From Diabrotica undecimpunctata (lineage: Eukaryota; Arthropoda; Insecta; Coleoptera; Chrysomelidae), in assembly GCF_040954645.1 (NCBI RefSeq), contig NC_092806.1, forward strand, positions 112,699,231 through 112,763,230: DNA of 64,000 bases, in the 5' to 3' direction. A program made the translations under genes and the position numbers. Shown here in pieces: positions 1 through 11,547 of the stretch. Under the pieces are notes generated by a model. The model ran no database searches. It was not told the origin of the DNA and saw nothing but the letters and a program-made list of their open reading frames with translations. Each line of letters starts with the position of its first letter. Within the stretch, counting starts at the first letter, position 1.

Positions 1-181
1 CAGTTTTTGTCTAACTACCTCTTCGTCAGAATCCATTTTTAAAGCTCAATAAACACACTTACGTTAACGATAAGCGAACGAACAACGGACGCGAACACAA
101 AATGTTTTGTTTATCGAATGCCACAGGTTTGAGACAAAGTAATAACAAATAAGCTGAATCAAATTATAACCACAGAGAGGA

Positions 182-469
182 CAAAAAAGAAGGCTAGAAA
201 CAGCAGAGACGAAAACACTTGATGTGATGACAAAAATTGATGTTAAGACACTATGGGACAGAGCCAGAAGTACAGATATACGACGTAGATGCAAGGTGGA
301 GAACATCAAGAACTGGGTAAAAAATAGAAGAGTAGAATGGAACGATCATATAAGCCAAATGACAACAAATAGAGTAGTAAAGACGTCAAGAGACGGTTAC
401 CTAATAGGAAGACGATCAGTAGGAAGACCACGAAAACGATGGAACGACAACTTACTGGAGGCACATTGA
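182..469 (+). mobile_element. LINE 3' end (family A), 5'-truncated
   Basis: This is the C-terminal tail of a non-LTR retrotransposon reverse transcriptase. The frame reads through KRRLETAETKTL, then a basic stretch, then EWNDHISQM, VGRPRKRWNDNL and a stop at 467-469. This tail follows the RT domain in a family that also occurs at 13640-14925 and, reversed, at 18075-18540. Nothing upstream of about 175 continues the frame, so the copy is a short 5'-truncated insertion, as expected of target-primed reverse transcription. It is not expected to be functional. The family name is not known to me; 'A' is a label for this window only. Confidence 0.7.
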
Positions 470-479
470 AAAACAGACA

Positions 480-1117
480 GAGTCGTGTCTATATAAAAAG
501 AAAAAACTAATAGAAAAAAATAAAAATAATGACAGGTATATTTCCTTTTTCACCTTTAGAATATATTCATCACTGTGATTGAATCTACTGGGGCAGGTTA
601 TAAAAAAATAAAAACTTATGGTGAGTTGTGTTTTCACCACTATTAAACATAAACTAATCTGCACTAACTTAAACTTTTTTTTGTTTCGTTTTTGGCTGGT
701 GTTTTGTTGGTTGGCTACATACTTTTATTCATACTGTTTTACTACTTATTTTATTATTAGCAGTTACTATCAGACACTTCTTACAAAATTATTCCCAGCC
801 CCTACTGGCAGAGTACAAATGTCGCGATCTTCAATCACAACCTTTCTTTCCGATGCCCTGATCAAAAGTGACCTATATAAAAAATTCATTCTCAGCCAGA
901 ATGAGATGGAAATCCCGCTAAGTGGATTTTTGACAGAAAATTCTCTGCGTAGATCGCCGGTCCAGCTCGTTTGAGAATTCAGCAATTATATCGGTTGTGT
1001 CAACAAACACTTTAAGTATGTTTAGTTTTTAACAAAATAAAACGTATTTATAGGAACTCATACAAATCTTTATGATATACAGGAAAAAGAAAATGCTACA
1101 ATACTTCTGGTGCAACA
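480..1117. other. No recognised gene
   Basis: This is A+T-rich sequence. An open stretch at 618-974 on the plus strand and an overlapping one at 985-770 on the minus strand show no motif I recognise. Neither has a splice or composition signal that would favour it as a gene. Confidence 0.5.
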
Positions 1118-1129
1118 GAATTCAAGACT
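1118..1129. repeat. Target site duplication of RTE-1, left copy
   Basis: GAATTCAAGACT here is repeated exactly at 4283-4294. The two copies bracket the LINE on the minus strand. The left copy abuts its 3' GAAGA-type tail and the right copy abuts its 5' untranslated region. Confidence 0.85.
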
Positions 1130-1318
1130 TCTTCTTGTGGTGTCTATCCGTTAGGGATGTTGGCTACTAGCATGGCAATTCTAACTTTATTGACCGCAGC
1201 TCGAAATAGTCCTGAAGTGGTCAGGGAAAACCATTTTCGTAAGTTCTGGAGCCAAGATATTCTTCTTCTTCCTGGTCCTCTCTTTCCGTAGACCTTTCCC
1301 TGTAATATAAGTTGCAGC

Positions 1319-1450
<132 letters not shown>

Positions 1451-2079
1451 CGTTTCGCCTTTTATGTCCAAGATATTCTAGCTTGCGTTGTTTCACTATG
1501 GATATAATTTCACATGTTTTATCTATCCGACGTAGAACCTCAATGTTTGTTATTCGGTCCACCCAGGAGATCCTCAGTATCCGTCTATAACACCACATCT
1601 CAAACGCCTCGAGCTTTCCCATGGATGCCTCGGTTAGTGTCCATGATTCAACCCCATAGAGCAGCAGTGTAAATACGTAACATCTCAATAAACGGATTTT
1701 CGTTTTTAAGTCATCTCAACTGAGTGGTTCCATTGGTCGTTTATGGTGGTTCCTAAATAGTAGTAACGGGGCACTTGGAGTATTTGTTGCTGATCTACCA
1801 GTAATTGACTAGGTGGAATCTGCTTCTTACTGATGACCATGTACTTTGTTCTCTTGATGTTAAAATCAAGCCCTTATTCTTGACTGATTCTCCACAATTG
1901 CGTTACTAGTGTCTGTAAACCTTCTAAACTGTCTGCAAAGAGGATGGCGTCGTCTGCATATGTGATGTTATTCAGGCGCTAACCATTTATGAGAATACCC
2001 TCTTCGATATGCTCTAAGGCCTGGCTCATGACGTGTTCCGAATAGACGTTAAATAATAGGGGTAGAGTATGCAGCCCTG

Positions 2080-2598
2080 TCATGCTCCTCTCTTTATTGC
2101 AACTTCTTCTGTTAGTTGGTCTTTCACCCGAATGGTTGCTGATTGGTTGTAGTATATGTTCTTGATTACTCGAAGGTCTTTGTTATCCAGATCAGTTGCC
2201 TTTAGTATATCCATGAGCTTATCGTGCTTGATTCTGTCGAAAGCTTTCTGGTAGTCGATAAAGCATACGTAAATATCGCAGTTGACGTCTCTGCACCTTT
2301 GAAATAATACCTGAACCGCGAACAAGGCTTCTCTTGTACCTAACGGATCCCTGAATCCAAACTGCGTTCGTGAGATCTGTGACTCGCATTTCTGATAAAT
2401 TCTTCTGTGTATTATCTTTAAGAAGGTCTTAAGAATGTGGCTCATTAGAGTGATAATACGATGCTCTTCGCATTTTTTTGCATTAGGTTTTTTAGGTATA
2501 GCAATAAATGTAGATTTTAACCAGCTCTCTGGGATTTTTCCCGAGTCATAGATTTTATTGAACGTTGTCGTAAGCCATTTTACTCCTTCGTCTCCCAT
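2080..2598 (-). pseudogene. RTE-1 reverse transcriptase palm fragment
   Basis: This open segment covers the first RT motifs: WLKSTFIAIPKKPNAK, ITLMSHILKTFLKIIHRRIY, TQFGFRDPLGTREALFA and YVCFIDYQKAFD. It stops at AIKRGA because the next codon, which should continue to RQGC, is TGA. The same frame continues afterwards through LLFNVYSE and YADD, with two more stops. The upstream linker (GPDNFHSEFLKIM) is readable on the minus strand to about 2690 with one stop. It is part of one dead LINE and not a separate gene. Confidence 0.85.
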
Positions 2599-2900
2599 GA
2601 TTTTTAGAAATTCTGAATGAAAGTTGTCGGGCCCTGGTACTTTGCCTGCTTTGGTTGCTTTAATTGCGGCTTTGACTTAGTCTTGAGTGATTGGTGGTCC
2701 TGTGTCGTATTCCATAATCATCTGGTGGTTATCTCTGTCATCATCGAATGTCTTCTCAACGTATCTCTTCCATATATTCTTTGTTTGTTTAATGTCTATT
2801 ACTGGGTCGCCATGTCCTGATCTCTTGTGTTTGTACATTCCGGCTGAATCTTTTACCTTCTTGTGGAGATTAAACGAGTCGTGTCAACTTTCCAATGATT

Positions 2901-4103
2901 CTATTTATTTAATATTTCTTTGTGAATTCGTTTATACTCCCACATGTCTCTGTTTTTAGCTCTTTTTCTATTCTCCATCATATTTAGGATTTTATCAGTA
3001 ATCCACTCTTTCCTTTTAACCGTTGTTGGGCGAAGATATTTATCTAGGATTGTCTGATTAATTTGTTGTAGTTTTGTCATTTCGTTATCTGGTTCATTAG
3101 CTTTGTCTGTATTTTTTAATTCTTTTTCTATATAGGTTTGTATCTGGTGCCTGGTGTCTTCATTTTTTAATGGTCCTAAATCGTATTTTCTTGCTTTTGC
3201 ACTGTCTATCTTCTTCAGCTTTAGTCTGTTGTTAACTACCAGTGAGTTATCAGCACCAGGATATGTTTTGGCTGATGTTATTGCGTTACTGAATCTTTTA
3301 TTCACCATAATGTAATCAATTTGGTTTCTGATGATGTGATCTGGGGTGTTTTGAGGTGATCTCCACGTATATAATCTCCTAGCTGGTAGTTTAAAGAAAG
3401 TGTTGGTGATTACCAGTTGTTCTTCCACAGCGAAGGTGATCAGGCGATCTCCGCATTCGTTTCGTTCCCCCAGTTCAAAGGGTCCTACGGTTTCTCCACA
3501 TCTACCCTTTCCCACTTTGGCATTTAAGTCTCCTATAAGCATTTTTATTTCGTTTTTGTGAAGTTTTTTCAGGACACTCATTAGTTCCGAATAGAAAGTT
3601 TTGATCTCTTCGTCTGATTTGTCTGCAGTAGGTGCATATACCTGGATTATGTTGGTCTTAACAGGGAAGGTGTTAAACTGAATAAGGAGTATTCTCTCTG
3701 GGATTGGGACGAAGTTTGTGACGTATTTAGAGATGTTCTTATTCACTATGATACCAACTCCGTTAATATGTAGGTCTTCGCTATTTCCGGAGTAATAAAT
3801 CTGGTGGTCATGTACTGTGGACTGTCCAGATCCAGTCCAGCGCATTTCACTTACACCCATTATATCGATAGCAAGTCTATCCATTTCCTTAATTGCATTG
3901 TGTGTCTTGCCCTCCTCGTACATTGTTCTCACATTCCACGTAGCGATCGTAATTGTTGATCTGTGGATTTTTAAGGAACAGAGATTTCTCTGGTTGACGA
4001 CCTGGGGAGCCCTGTTATCCTTGTTATATCTCCTCCTGCCGGACCTTGGTATCCGAGAACCATGGTCAGTAAACTGTGACGTATTAATACTGATACTTGC
4101 CAT
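2901..4103 (-). pseudogene. RTE-1 endonuclease-containing frame (400 codons)
   Basis: This is an exonuclease-endonuclease-phosphatase fold endonuclease that nicks target DNA for LINE insertion. Such frames are often mislabelled 'craniofacial development protein 2-like'. Visible motifs are ATWNVRTMYEEGK (about residue 54), the metal-binding Glu in VSEMRWTGSG, IIQVYAPTADK, GDLNAKVG and NQIDYIMVN. The final catalytic SDH motif is missing. The frame reads YPGADNSLVVNNRLKLKK, whereas the related copy at 21174 keeps GADVTSDHNPLIA at the same place. A small in-frame deletion therefore removed the catalytic His. The frame ends with TAG at 2901-2903, before the RT. Confidence 0.85.
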
Positions 4104-4282
4104 TCTAAGGGACTAGGGATGTTTAATGAGGTAGTTTCCCCTTGCTTTCCTCATCGCAGTGTAGGAGCCATTAAAACTACTTCAGTCGTGCCTCCTAGTG
4201 TCCAATGATGAGCCGGTCCAGGATCCATTCCTATACGCCACAACTTGGTACTGAAAACGCTGCTTCCGTTTCCAGAAAAGAG

Positions 4283-4294
4283 GAATTCAAGACT
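4283..4294. repeat. Target site duplication of RTE-1, right copy
   Basis: GAATTCAAGACT, identical to 1118-1129. See the RTE-1 entry. Confidence 0.85.
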
Positions 4295-5165
4295 AAGTTT
4301 ATAAAATAGTAAAACAGAGAAATTATCTCTTGAACAAGTATAAAATATAAACGAGACGGGCCAAATATTAAAATTTTACCAGCAACGACGTTCTAGTGTT
4401 ATTTAATGTTCCAACAATCTCTAATGATGATTGCTATGAAGATGACACAAAATTAGTTTTTCTTTCTCCTAACGTGACGAGCAACCGATGGACCAAAGAG
4501 TAATGGAAAGTTTAAAAAGACGATAAAAGCGTAAACTTGTTTCTGAAATTCTGCATTATTCGGAGAGTGAAGACAAAGGTCTTTTACAAGTCATCAAAAA
4601 GTTTAATATCTAGGCCATTGTTTAAATTTAAATACGGTTGTATGAATGAATCGACACATTCCTCCTGCCCTCTTGACCCATTTCGATTCATGTCCGTCAT
4701 AATGGAATTTAAAATCGATGGGCGTGGGAGTCGATAGTCGATCTACAGACAGTCGTAACGTAAGTTGACTGTTGAGCAGAGCACACATAGAAAGTCGTTC
4801 ATCTCCGTTTGTATAGGTATCAAGAGGCCACGTGGTATCCAACCGGTAAGTCAAACCAATAGTTTCCTTATACCTTTAGCGACGTTTTGATTGTTTATTA
4901 CCACCACTATAATTTTATTCGAAGACAGCCATAGTGAGTATTTCAACGTTCCAAGAAATGCCCTCTTTAACGTTTGTTCAATCTTAAAAAAAAAACTTTT
5001 AACCACATGTTGAGAATCTAGTGATCTCGAATGTTGCAGGGACTGAAGATGAAGAAAACAAATCTTCAAAAGTTATCGGATAACGAAGCATTACAGCCAG
5101 AAAATGTGAATCATTAATGAACATTTGTAATTTTTCAGCAACAGATATTTAAATTTCAAATCAAA
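4295..5165. other. No recognised gene
   Basis: A+T-rich sequence with only short open stretches. The patch at 4640-4850 is slightly richer in G+C, but I recognise nothing in it. Confidence 0.5.
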
Positions 5166-5169
5166 TCAC

Positions 5170-5897
5170 AATATTAATATTAAAAAGGGAATTATTAAAT
5201 TCTTATACGATAGAGCCAAAATTACTTGTTCTAACGAAAATTCGTTCTTGGAGGAAAAACATTTGTTAACAACTGTTTTATTAAAAAATGATTATCCTTT
5301 ATCGTTTATAAATAAGGAATTTTCAACAATCGATCGAATAGAACAAAACAACTTAGAACGAGATCCTACAGCATATGCAAGGAATAATACGAGGAAAATA
5401 GCAATACCATACATAAAAGGATTATCGAAAAAGCTTAAAAGGATAGGAAATAAATTCAACATTTCAACAACATTCAAAACAACAAACACGTTGAGATCTA
5501 TTTTGTCCAAAACCAAACCTAACAATGAACAAGAAAGGACAAAGAATTGCATTTATAAATACCTTGTGAATGCGATCAGTTTTATTTAGGTGAAACATCA
5601 AGACCATTAAATGTTAGAATAAGTGAACATCAATCCTATATTAAAAATAGAGAATTTGATAGATCTCAAATCTGTAAACACGCATGGGATAATGAACATA
5701 GGGTTCAATGGAATGATTCAAATATAGTCCTAAAAGAAACGGATGGTAAAAAGAGAAAAATCAAAGAAGCGGCTCTAATTAGGCTAAATGAGACCAATTG
5801 TGTCGCGAATTCCTCGGCAGAATGTAGTAGGATCTGGTTACCCATATTGAAAGAGGAAGTTATTAAAAGAAAAATACCAGTATTGGTAAGTCAGTAA
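5170..5897 (+). mobile_element. Penelope-like element fragment with GIY-YIG endonuclease
   Basis: This is the 3' coding part of a Penelope-like retroelement. The frame at 5248-5589 carries the region between RT and endonuclease (NDYPLSFINKEF, AIPYIKGLSKKLKRI). After a one-base deletion near 5557 the GIY-YIG endonuclease continues at 5562-5897. It reads PCECDQFYLGETSRPLNVRI and SEHQSYIKNREFDRSQIC, then HAWDNEHRVQW, KKRKIKEAALI, ECSRIWLPILKEE and a stop at 5895-5897. The upstream frame is recognisable to about 5170 (RAKITCSNE). The RT core is absent, so it is a 5'-truncated, frameshifted relic. Related endonuclease pieces occur at 45235 and 56938. Confidence 0.8.
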
Positions 5898-6477
5898 CAT
5901 ATAGAGAATAAATACATCATTTATGTTTTTTTAATAACAAACATATAAAATCGGAATTTGGTGTTTATTGAAGGTAAACTAAATGCACGATCAAATACTT
6001 ACCATGTCGGGATAGTATTATGAGGTTTTTTTCCTGGTTTTTCCCTCATAATTTACTATGGAATCACTAACAGGAGAATTTTACTGTCATCATGGCATGT
6101 ATTTGTCTTTTTAAAGACGAATTACATGTTATGATCTTTTCTGACGGATATTCTCAAGTTAAAGTTGATTTCATGTAATCGAATGAACTATCTTATACGT
6201 AAAGTCGTCCCAGGAACGCAACTCAACAATATTGGCAATATCATTTTAAAGTCGTCTACTTTAAAATGTATAAGGTATGTCTGAATTGTCAATATAGATG
6301 AGTCAGATAAAATTAAATTATTAGAAGAATTTTTCACTAAGTAACAAAAAACAAAATTTGTTTAATTTACTAATGTTTGTATTTTGAGAACGATTTCCGA
6401 AGTGGAAATTGAAACGTCAATAAACGTATTTTAACCTTTAATTGTGGCTTATTCCCATTTAAATATAAATTAATTTA
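5898..6477. other. No recognised gene
   Basis: A+T-rich sequence downstream of the Penelope relic. It may include the element's 3' untranslated region, but no end is defined and no open frame of note is present. Confidence 0.4.
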
Positions 6478-6665
6478 AAATGCCACAAGAAAATAGCTTC
6501 AGAACAATATTTTTCAGCATATTCATAATGACTGTCTCCTTCTGCCATAAATGTCATGTCATCCGCAAAGGTAGCCATTGTATAATTTTTAAAGTCAGGG
6601 ATATCGCTAGTGTACAATAGATATAGTACTTGACCTGGTACATTATCGTAAGGTACTTCTGTCTT
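6478..6665 (-). mobile_element. Jockey-type LINE reverse transcriptase fragment
   Basis: Read on the minus strand, this short piece gives GQVLYLLYTSDIPDFKNYTM, then ATFADDMTFMAEGDSHYEYA. That matches the LGPLLYLLYTSDIP...ATFADDT block of Jockey-superfamily reverse transcriptases. The FADD catalytic box is at 6558-6569. There is no start and the fragment is bounded by unrelated sequence on both sides. It is a relic, recognised only by this block. Confidence 0.65.
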
Positions 6666-6669
6666 GATT

Positions 6670-7370
6670 TCTACGAAATTTTTAGGAATACGATTTCTCT
6701 TGTTTCATTCTAAGTACCTGTCTGTCAAGCATGTCAAATTTGAGCTTATTTCCATCGCAGAAACATCTCAAATTTTTGGAATAGTCCCACACATGTTTTA
6801 TCTTTTCAAATGGTTTTTCGATAATGATTGGTTCTCTCTAAAAATAAACTGATAGGTGGGAATCAAATACTGATCTTCTACTATTGGTTTTAGTCTCATA
6901 AGGAGTAATTTGACAAATATTAAGTAGAATTTTTGGCGTTTTATATTTATAAATTTTAATTTTCTATTATTTCTTGAGATTAAAAGTAATATTGATTCCT
7001 TTATATAGTTTGTGGTTTTTTATTTAAATGAATTAGATTGGAACAGTTTTAATGAACAATTAACAACACTTTGTGCTGTTTTTTCACAAAAAAGCATCGA
7101 GAATGTCAAATGCGACTTTTACGATACAACTGCAAGAATCTACGAGAATTACGTTTCATGAACGTAAGTCTTTGAATTATTTTCAATACATATCTGTAAC
7201 TTTAGGCGGTCTTAACTATATTTAACGAGATACACAATCTATTGCCAACTACCTTAAATAATTTTTTATTACATGACAAAAAAAGAAGAAAACTTTCCTA
7301 CACATCGATCTCTTGTTTACTTAGTAACCGACAAGAAAGTCAAAATTTTAGTTATGAACACATCAAATGA
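6670..7370. other. Intergenic sequence upstream of the PDI-like gene
   Basis: A+T-rich sequence. No convincing TATA or initiator can be assigned. A TATATTTAA stretch near 7213 is the nearest candidate to the start at 7371, but this is weak. Confidence 0.3.
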
Positions 7371-7778
7371 ATGTCAAAGTTACCTTTTTTAATAATTTGG
7401 TCTATTTTCGTCATCTTCGTTACATCTCAAAGAGTTAAGAGTCCCGGAGAAGTACTAGAATTAAAAACAGATAGTTTCAGAAAAGCGGTAAAAGCAAACA
7501 ATTACCTTCTGGTGGATTTCTACAAGACATTTTGTCATCACTGTCAAAGATTAGTTCATAAATACGAAGAAGTGGCGATTAAACTGAACATGCTTGGATC
7601 GAATATACAAGTTGGCAAGCTAAATGCTTACAAGCATCCTACGATAGCAAGAGAAGAGGGTGTAGTCAAGTTTCCGTCGTTGAGGATGTACAAGTATGGA
7701 ACTCCTTTAAAATATTATGGAGAGAAGAAGGTGCAGGACATTATAGATTGGGCTTTAAGAAATGTGGATAGAGTGTAA
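7371..7778 (+). CDS. Secreted single-domain PDI-like protein (thioredoxin fold, CHHC)
   Basis: This intact single-exon frame of 135 codons starts with a hydrophobic signal-peptide-like segment (LPFLIIWSIFVIFVTSQ, residues 4-20). The rest is a protein disulfide isomerase 'a' domain. LLVDFYKTFCHHCQRLVHKY at about residues 46-65 is the active-site helix, corresponding to VEFYAPWCGHCK in classical PDIs. FPSLRMYKYG carries the cis-proline, and YGEKKVQDIIDWALRNV is the last strand and helix. The expected role is thiol-disulfide exchange in the secretory pathway. The active site is CHHC instead of CGHC. There is no KDEL-type end (it finishes DRV), so ER retention is unclear. A poly(A) signal follows at 7789. 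It could be a retrocopy of one PDI domain or a lineage-specific gene. The family call is firm; expression is unknown. Confidence 0.75.
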   Translation: MSKLPFLIIWSIFVIFVTSQRVKSPGEVLELKTDSFRKAVKANNYLLVDFYKTFCHHCQRLVHKYEEVAIKLNMLGSNIQVGKLNAYKHPTIAREEGVVKFPSLRMYKYGTPLKYYGEKKVQDIIDWALRNVDRV

Positions 7779-7788
7779 TTGTGTTGTC

Positions 7789-7794
7789 AATAAA
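7789..7794 (+). promoter_or_regulatory. Poly(A) signal of the PDI-like gene
   Basis: AATAAA begins 10 bp after the stop codon of the PDI-like frame. An A-rich stretch (CAAAATAAAATTACAAAA) follows. The closeness to the stop suggests a very short 3' untranslated region. Confidence 0.5.
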
Positions 7795-8258
7795 TCAATA
7801 CAAAATAAAATTACAAAACGTCTATTTTACTACTACTATTTTACGTTTCTTTGGATTTGGATATTCCATTTCAATGGAATTTACTTTAGTGTTTTATTTG
7901 TATAAATATTAGTGACGTATACAGATAAAAAATATTTGCATTTTTATCTTTCCTAATTACCGTTTCTGAGGTCCTAATTAATATAGGTGACCAACATGCA
8001 CTTCAAAAATAGCTTTTGAAATCTGTCTAACAATAAAAGGCGTATGAAAGTTAGATAACTTTCTTAGGTGTTGATTTTTGAGTATTAGTGTAAGGACGGT
8101 CGGCCCGCAACTCGTCCCCGAGCAGGTACTAGAAGATAATCCTACCCTTAATTTCTACTGATGCTAATTACGATACTAATGACACCACTCAACTGGTCCC
8201 CGAGCAAAGTTTCAATTTATTTTCACTTTCATTTTGTAATAATTACTTGCACACAAAC

Positions 8259-8920
8259 ATGGAAAGGCGTAAAAGTTTTAGTGAACGTGGAAATCCTGTA
8301 AAAAATGGTGAAGTGTGTTGGAGCTTTGTGATTCGCTCCTGTAAAGCTAAAATTTATTTTGTGGGTGCCAAAAACTCGTTTATGAGCAGTGAACTAGAAA
8401 ATATCCATTAAAAAACCAAATAGGCGGATAGTGAGTGTTGTTAAACGTAAAGAAACCGATGACATTTGTGAGAAGCCTTGTAAATTAATTCATTCTGTTC
8501 TAAGAGAAAATCCTGCTCAGTTAATTAGTTTAATAGTCAAAGACATTCACTATATTTGTAACACTATTTATAAGAACAGAAGAAAGACTCTAGCGGTTTT
8601 ACCAACACGCAGAACAGACGCTATTGCGTCTATAAAAACAATGACTATTAAAACAATAAAAGGTGAAATTTTTATTACCGATGATATTGAAGAAACTATC
8701 GTATTTTCGTGTCTAACAAATGTTACCCTTCTTTGTAAAAGTAGCAAATTATATATCGAATGTACATTCAGCTACCGTCCAGATCATTATTTGTAGTTGC
8801 TCAAACTGCATATATTGGAAAATGGATAATATTATATTCCACTTACTTTTTGTTTACTACCAAATAAGAAGGAATGTAATAAAAACGGACCAATATGTGT
8901 TGCAGTTTTTAAGAATATAG
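8259..8920 (+). pseudogene. FLYWCH/MULE-type transposase relic
   Basis: An ATG at 8259 opens MERRKSFSERGNPVKNGEVC and continues WSFVIRSCKAKIYFVG, which is a FLYWCH-like zinc-finger domain. The frame stops at 8409. After a frameshift it resumes as VVKRKETDDICEKPCKLIH, then a linker, KTIKGEIFI, and IYIECTFSYRPDHYL near 8790. The last block corresponds to the IYVDGTFSYCPK block that opens the MULE transposase domain. A decayed continuation (MDNIIFHLLFVYYQIRR) runs to about 8920. This architecture (FLYWCH finger, then MULE transposase) is common in insect genomes. Most of the catalytic domain is missing and at least two shifts are present, so it is inactive. Element ends are not identified. Confidence 0.65.
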
Positions 8921-9890
8921 TCGTAGGGAGTACGTACGTCCCCATACGAATATTCATGAGGTGATGTGTGGCCCTCACCAAATAAAACACCAAAAAGCTA
9001 AATATACCCCATTCATACAGAGGCCTTTAATGATCGTCCAACGTGGAATCGAACCACTTTTGGTGGGTTCAAGAAAAGGAGAAACAATTTCAAAATGGGA
9101 AAGGAAAAGGATACCAGAGCTATTTGCTACAATATAAAAACTTTTGGAAGAGCTCCACACATTAGAAATATACCGGAGTTATTTCTAAATTGAAAAATTG
9201 ATGAAAGCTTAACATCCAGTAAACAATAACAATTTTGCAATCGCCAAATACTGTTCTTGGGATAGAAGGTTTCATACCACACTATGGTTAGTTTGATGGC
9301 GAATGCGGAAATAAACGAAAAAATAATCATGCATACTGGTTCAGCAAAGAACTCGGGATAATGAGCAAATCCATAATGAAGACAAAAGAAAAAACGCGTA
9401 CAGCGAATAAAAAAAACGAATTTTCAAAAGTTACATTATGAAAAAACACCTAAAATAACGCAAAGAAATTTGAAAGTTATATAAGATATTTTATTACCAT
9501 AAGAAAAGAATTTAAAACATGAACGAAATTGCACAGATACTAATGGACATATTTTTAGCACTAGCGATGCAATCACATGAGTTGCTATCTTGGTATATAT
9601 TGAATCTCCTAGAAAGGTATAATACTTTCCATCTCTGAAGATTTTAAATTAGAACCACCATGGGCAGTTTTTTATATTATATTTATTTATATTATAACAC
9701 AGGATATTAAGACAGGAAGACGATCTGACATGTCTTTTTTATTATACATAGTGGTCATCTTCGAAAGAAAGATCTTAGGATATACGAGCACTAATGTCGT
9801 CGCAATAGCAGAGCCGCGTTAGCGCCGGCCCAATCTGACGATGACACTACCATGGAGTAAATTATACGAACGATATTACCATCGACGAGT
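8921..9890. other. No recognised gene
   Basis: No protein motif is recognised on either strand. The stretch 8940-9130 can be read with few stops but matches no family I know. From about 9790 the base composition becomes G+C-richer, leading into the LINE fragment at 9900. Confidence 0.4.
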
Positions 9891-9899
9891 CCGCGTTAT

Positions 9900-10860
9900 C
9901 CCGACGGGAAATGTTGTTAGCACGCAGTTCTCGCGTTGCACATAGCGCGCATCAAGTTATACGTAGCGCTGACAATCCGCACAAAGGATCTCAACGGGGC
10001 GCAACTACAATCACGTATAACTTGGAAACCAATCATTAAAACTGCCGAGCACTTTTTGTATGCTGACGACCTTACTTTGGCTGTACAGGATAGAAATTTG
10101 AAAAGGGTTGAAACCAGACACGAGGAAGCACTTCGAGACATCTAAGATCGAAAGGGGCAAAAAGAAAGCTGAAGATCAGATGGAACGAACTGGAACACGC
10201 GAAGCATCCAATATACCACGGAGTAAAGCTGGACAAAACACTAACTTATAAAGCACACTGCCAAAAGACAGCTCTGAAGGTAGTATCCCTAATAACCTAC
10301 TTCACAAACTCCGTTACTCTAAATGGGGCGCCCAGCCAAACATCCTCCTAATTAATCACCACGGGCGAGTATGTTTGCTCTGTCTGAGGCAGATCGGCAC
10401 AAGCTAAGAAATTGAACGTTGCCCTAAACGAAATATACCGAACACCAACAGGGTGCCTGAAAGCAACGCCACTAAAGAAAATATATCAGTCTGAGGGAAT
10501 CAACCGACCGGACTTGCTAAGACAAACCACGGAGTACACCGAGCGTTTCAGACCGTCATTTGACGACAGACATGTGATGTTGGGTGCGAAAGAGCACTTA
10601 CACGACGACCTGCCGCTGAAACCCAGGAAAAGTTTTTTCAATGGCGTTCCCGCGGAACCTCTTACCTGGTATGTTTGAAACCAAATACACCGACTGGTTT
10701 GAACTAGGACTGGAGGACATGGGCAATGCCGAACCAAATCACTGTGAAGAGAGCCAACAGAGAGTACAAACAGAGCAAAATGGGGCCACCTCGATTAAAA
10801 TGATACCTTATGCAAACACAATAAACTGCGCCCGATTCTAGACAGAAAACCTGAAATGAT
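9900..10860 (+). mobile_element. Jockey-like LINE fragment (RT and C-terminus)
   Basis: The RT catalytic block reads AEHFLYADDLTLAVQDRNLK with YADD at 10059-10070. After frameshifts come KLKIRWNELEHAKHPIYHGV and KLDKTLTYKAHCQKTALKV, then WGAQPN and KKLNVALNEIYRTPTGCLKA at 10412 onward. It ends with RKSFFNGVP and WFELGLED. The order RT box, 'YLGVTLDRTLTYK', 'ALNE..R..TGCLK.TP' is typical of Jockey-superfamily LINEs. The fragment is noticeably richer in G+C than its surroundings, which suggests a relatively distinct source. It lacks the endonuclease and the early RT motifs and carries several stops, so it is dead. Ends are approximate. Confidence 0.65.
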
Positions 10861-11545
10861 CATGCTTGGACACGAAAAAGTAACTAAAGTAAGTTAGGTA
10901 AGTACAGAAGACAGCGGCTCAACTAAATGCTATAGTACCATTAATGATGATTTGGTACACCTGAGTTGAAAAAATAAGATTTTGTCTATTATGTATTTCT
11001 TCAATAACAACTAAATTAACTGTTACACATTTTTGTTTATTCCTGTTACGAACAATTATACCAATATTGATTATTCGGTGAAATTTTCTTCAAAATTGCC
11101 GTAATAATAACTCCTGCATTTTTATCCGTGTCACAATTACCAGTCAACCAACTATCGGTAACTCTGTACAAATACTCTCATTTACGACGCCATTAAATAC
11201 CTGATTATTTATTTTTCGCTCCGCATGCCAAACAAACATGCATTTCTCGCATGATCGCGTAAACGGCTTGTTAAAGAATTAAAGGCGATCGAGCGAATTC
11301 TGTCGGCAAACTCGACTTATAGATAGACGCAGACGTTTGAAATTACACGATGTTGAGGTAGGTTTACATTTACAAAGATGTAAAAAAAAACGAGGTTTTT
11401 ATATACTTTGACCAGAATGACATTAATCTCATCCATTTTAACTCTTGTATCATTTCTTTAGGTGTTTAATATCATCTATTAAACAATAGCTTTTATTGCC
11501 TCCTGTAAAGAACGCTAATTTTCTCAAATACTGTTGTGTATTGCA
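10861..11545. other. No recognised gene
   Basis: A+T-rich sequence with no open frame of interest and no repeat structure that I could see. Confidence 0.4.
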
Positions 11546-11547
11546 TG

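Noticed and set aside
618..974. 118-codon plus-strand frame starting MVSCVFTTIKHK
   Set aside because: No recognisable domain and no splice or poly(A) context. A minus-strand frame overlaps it, and chance frames of this length are expected in 64 kb.
8940..9130. Continuation of the MULE transposase
   Set aside because: No block after 8920 fits the expected DxE or later motifs of MULE transposases in any frame.
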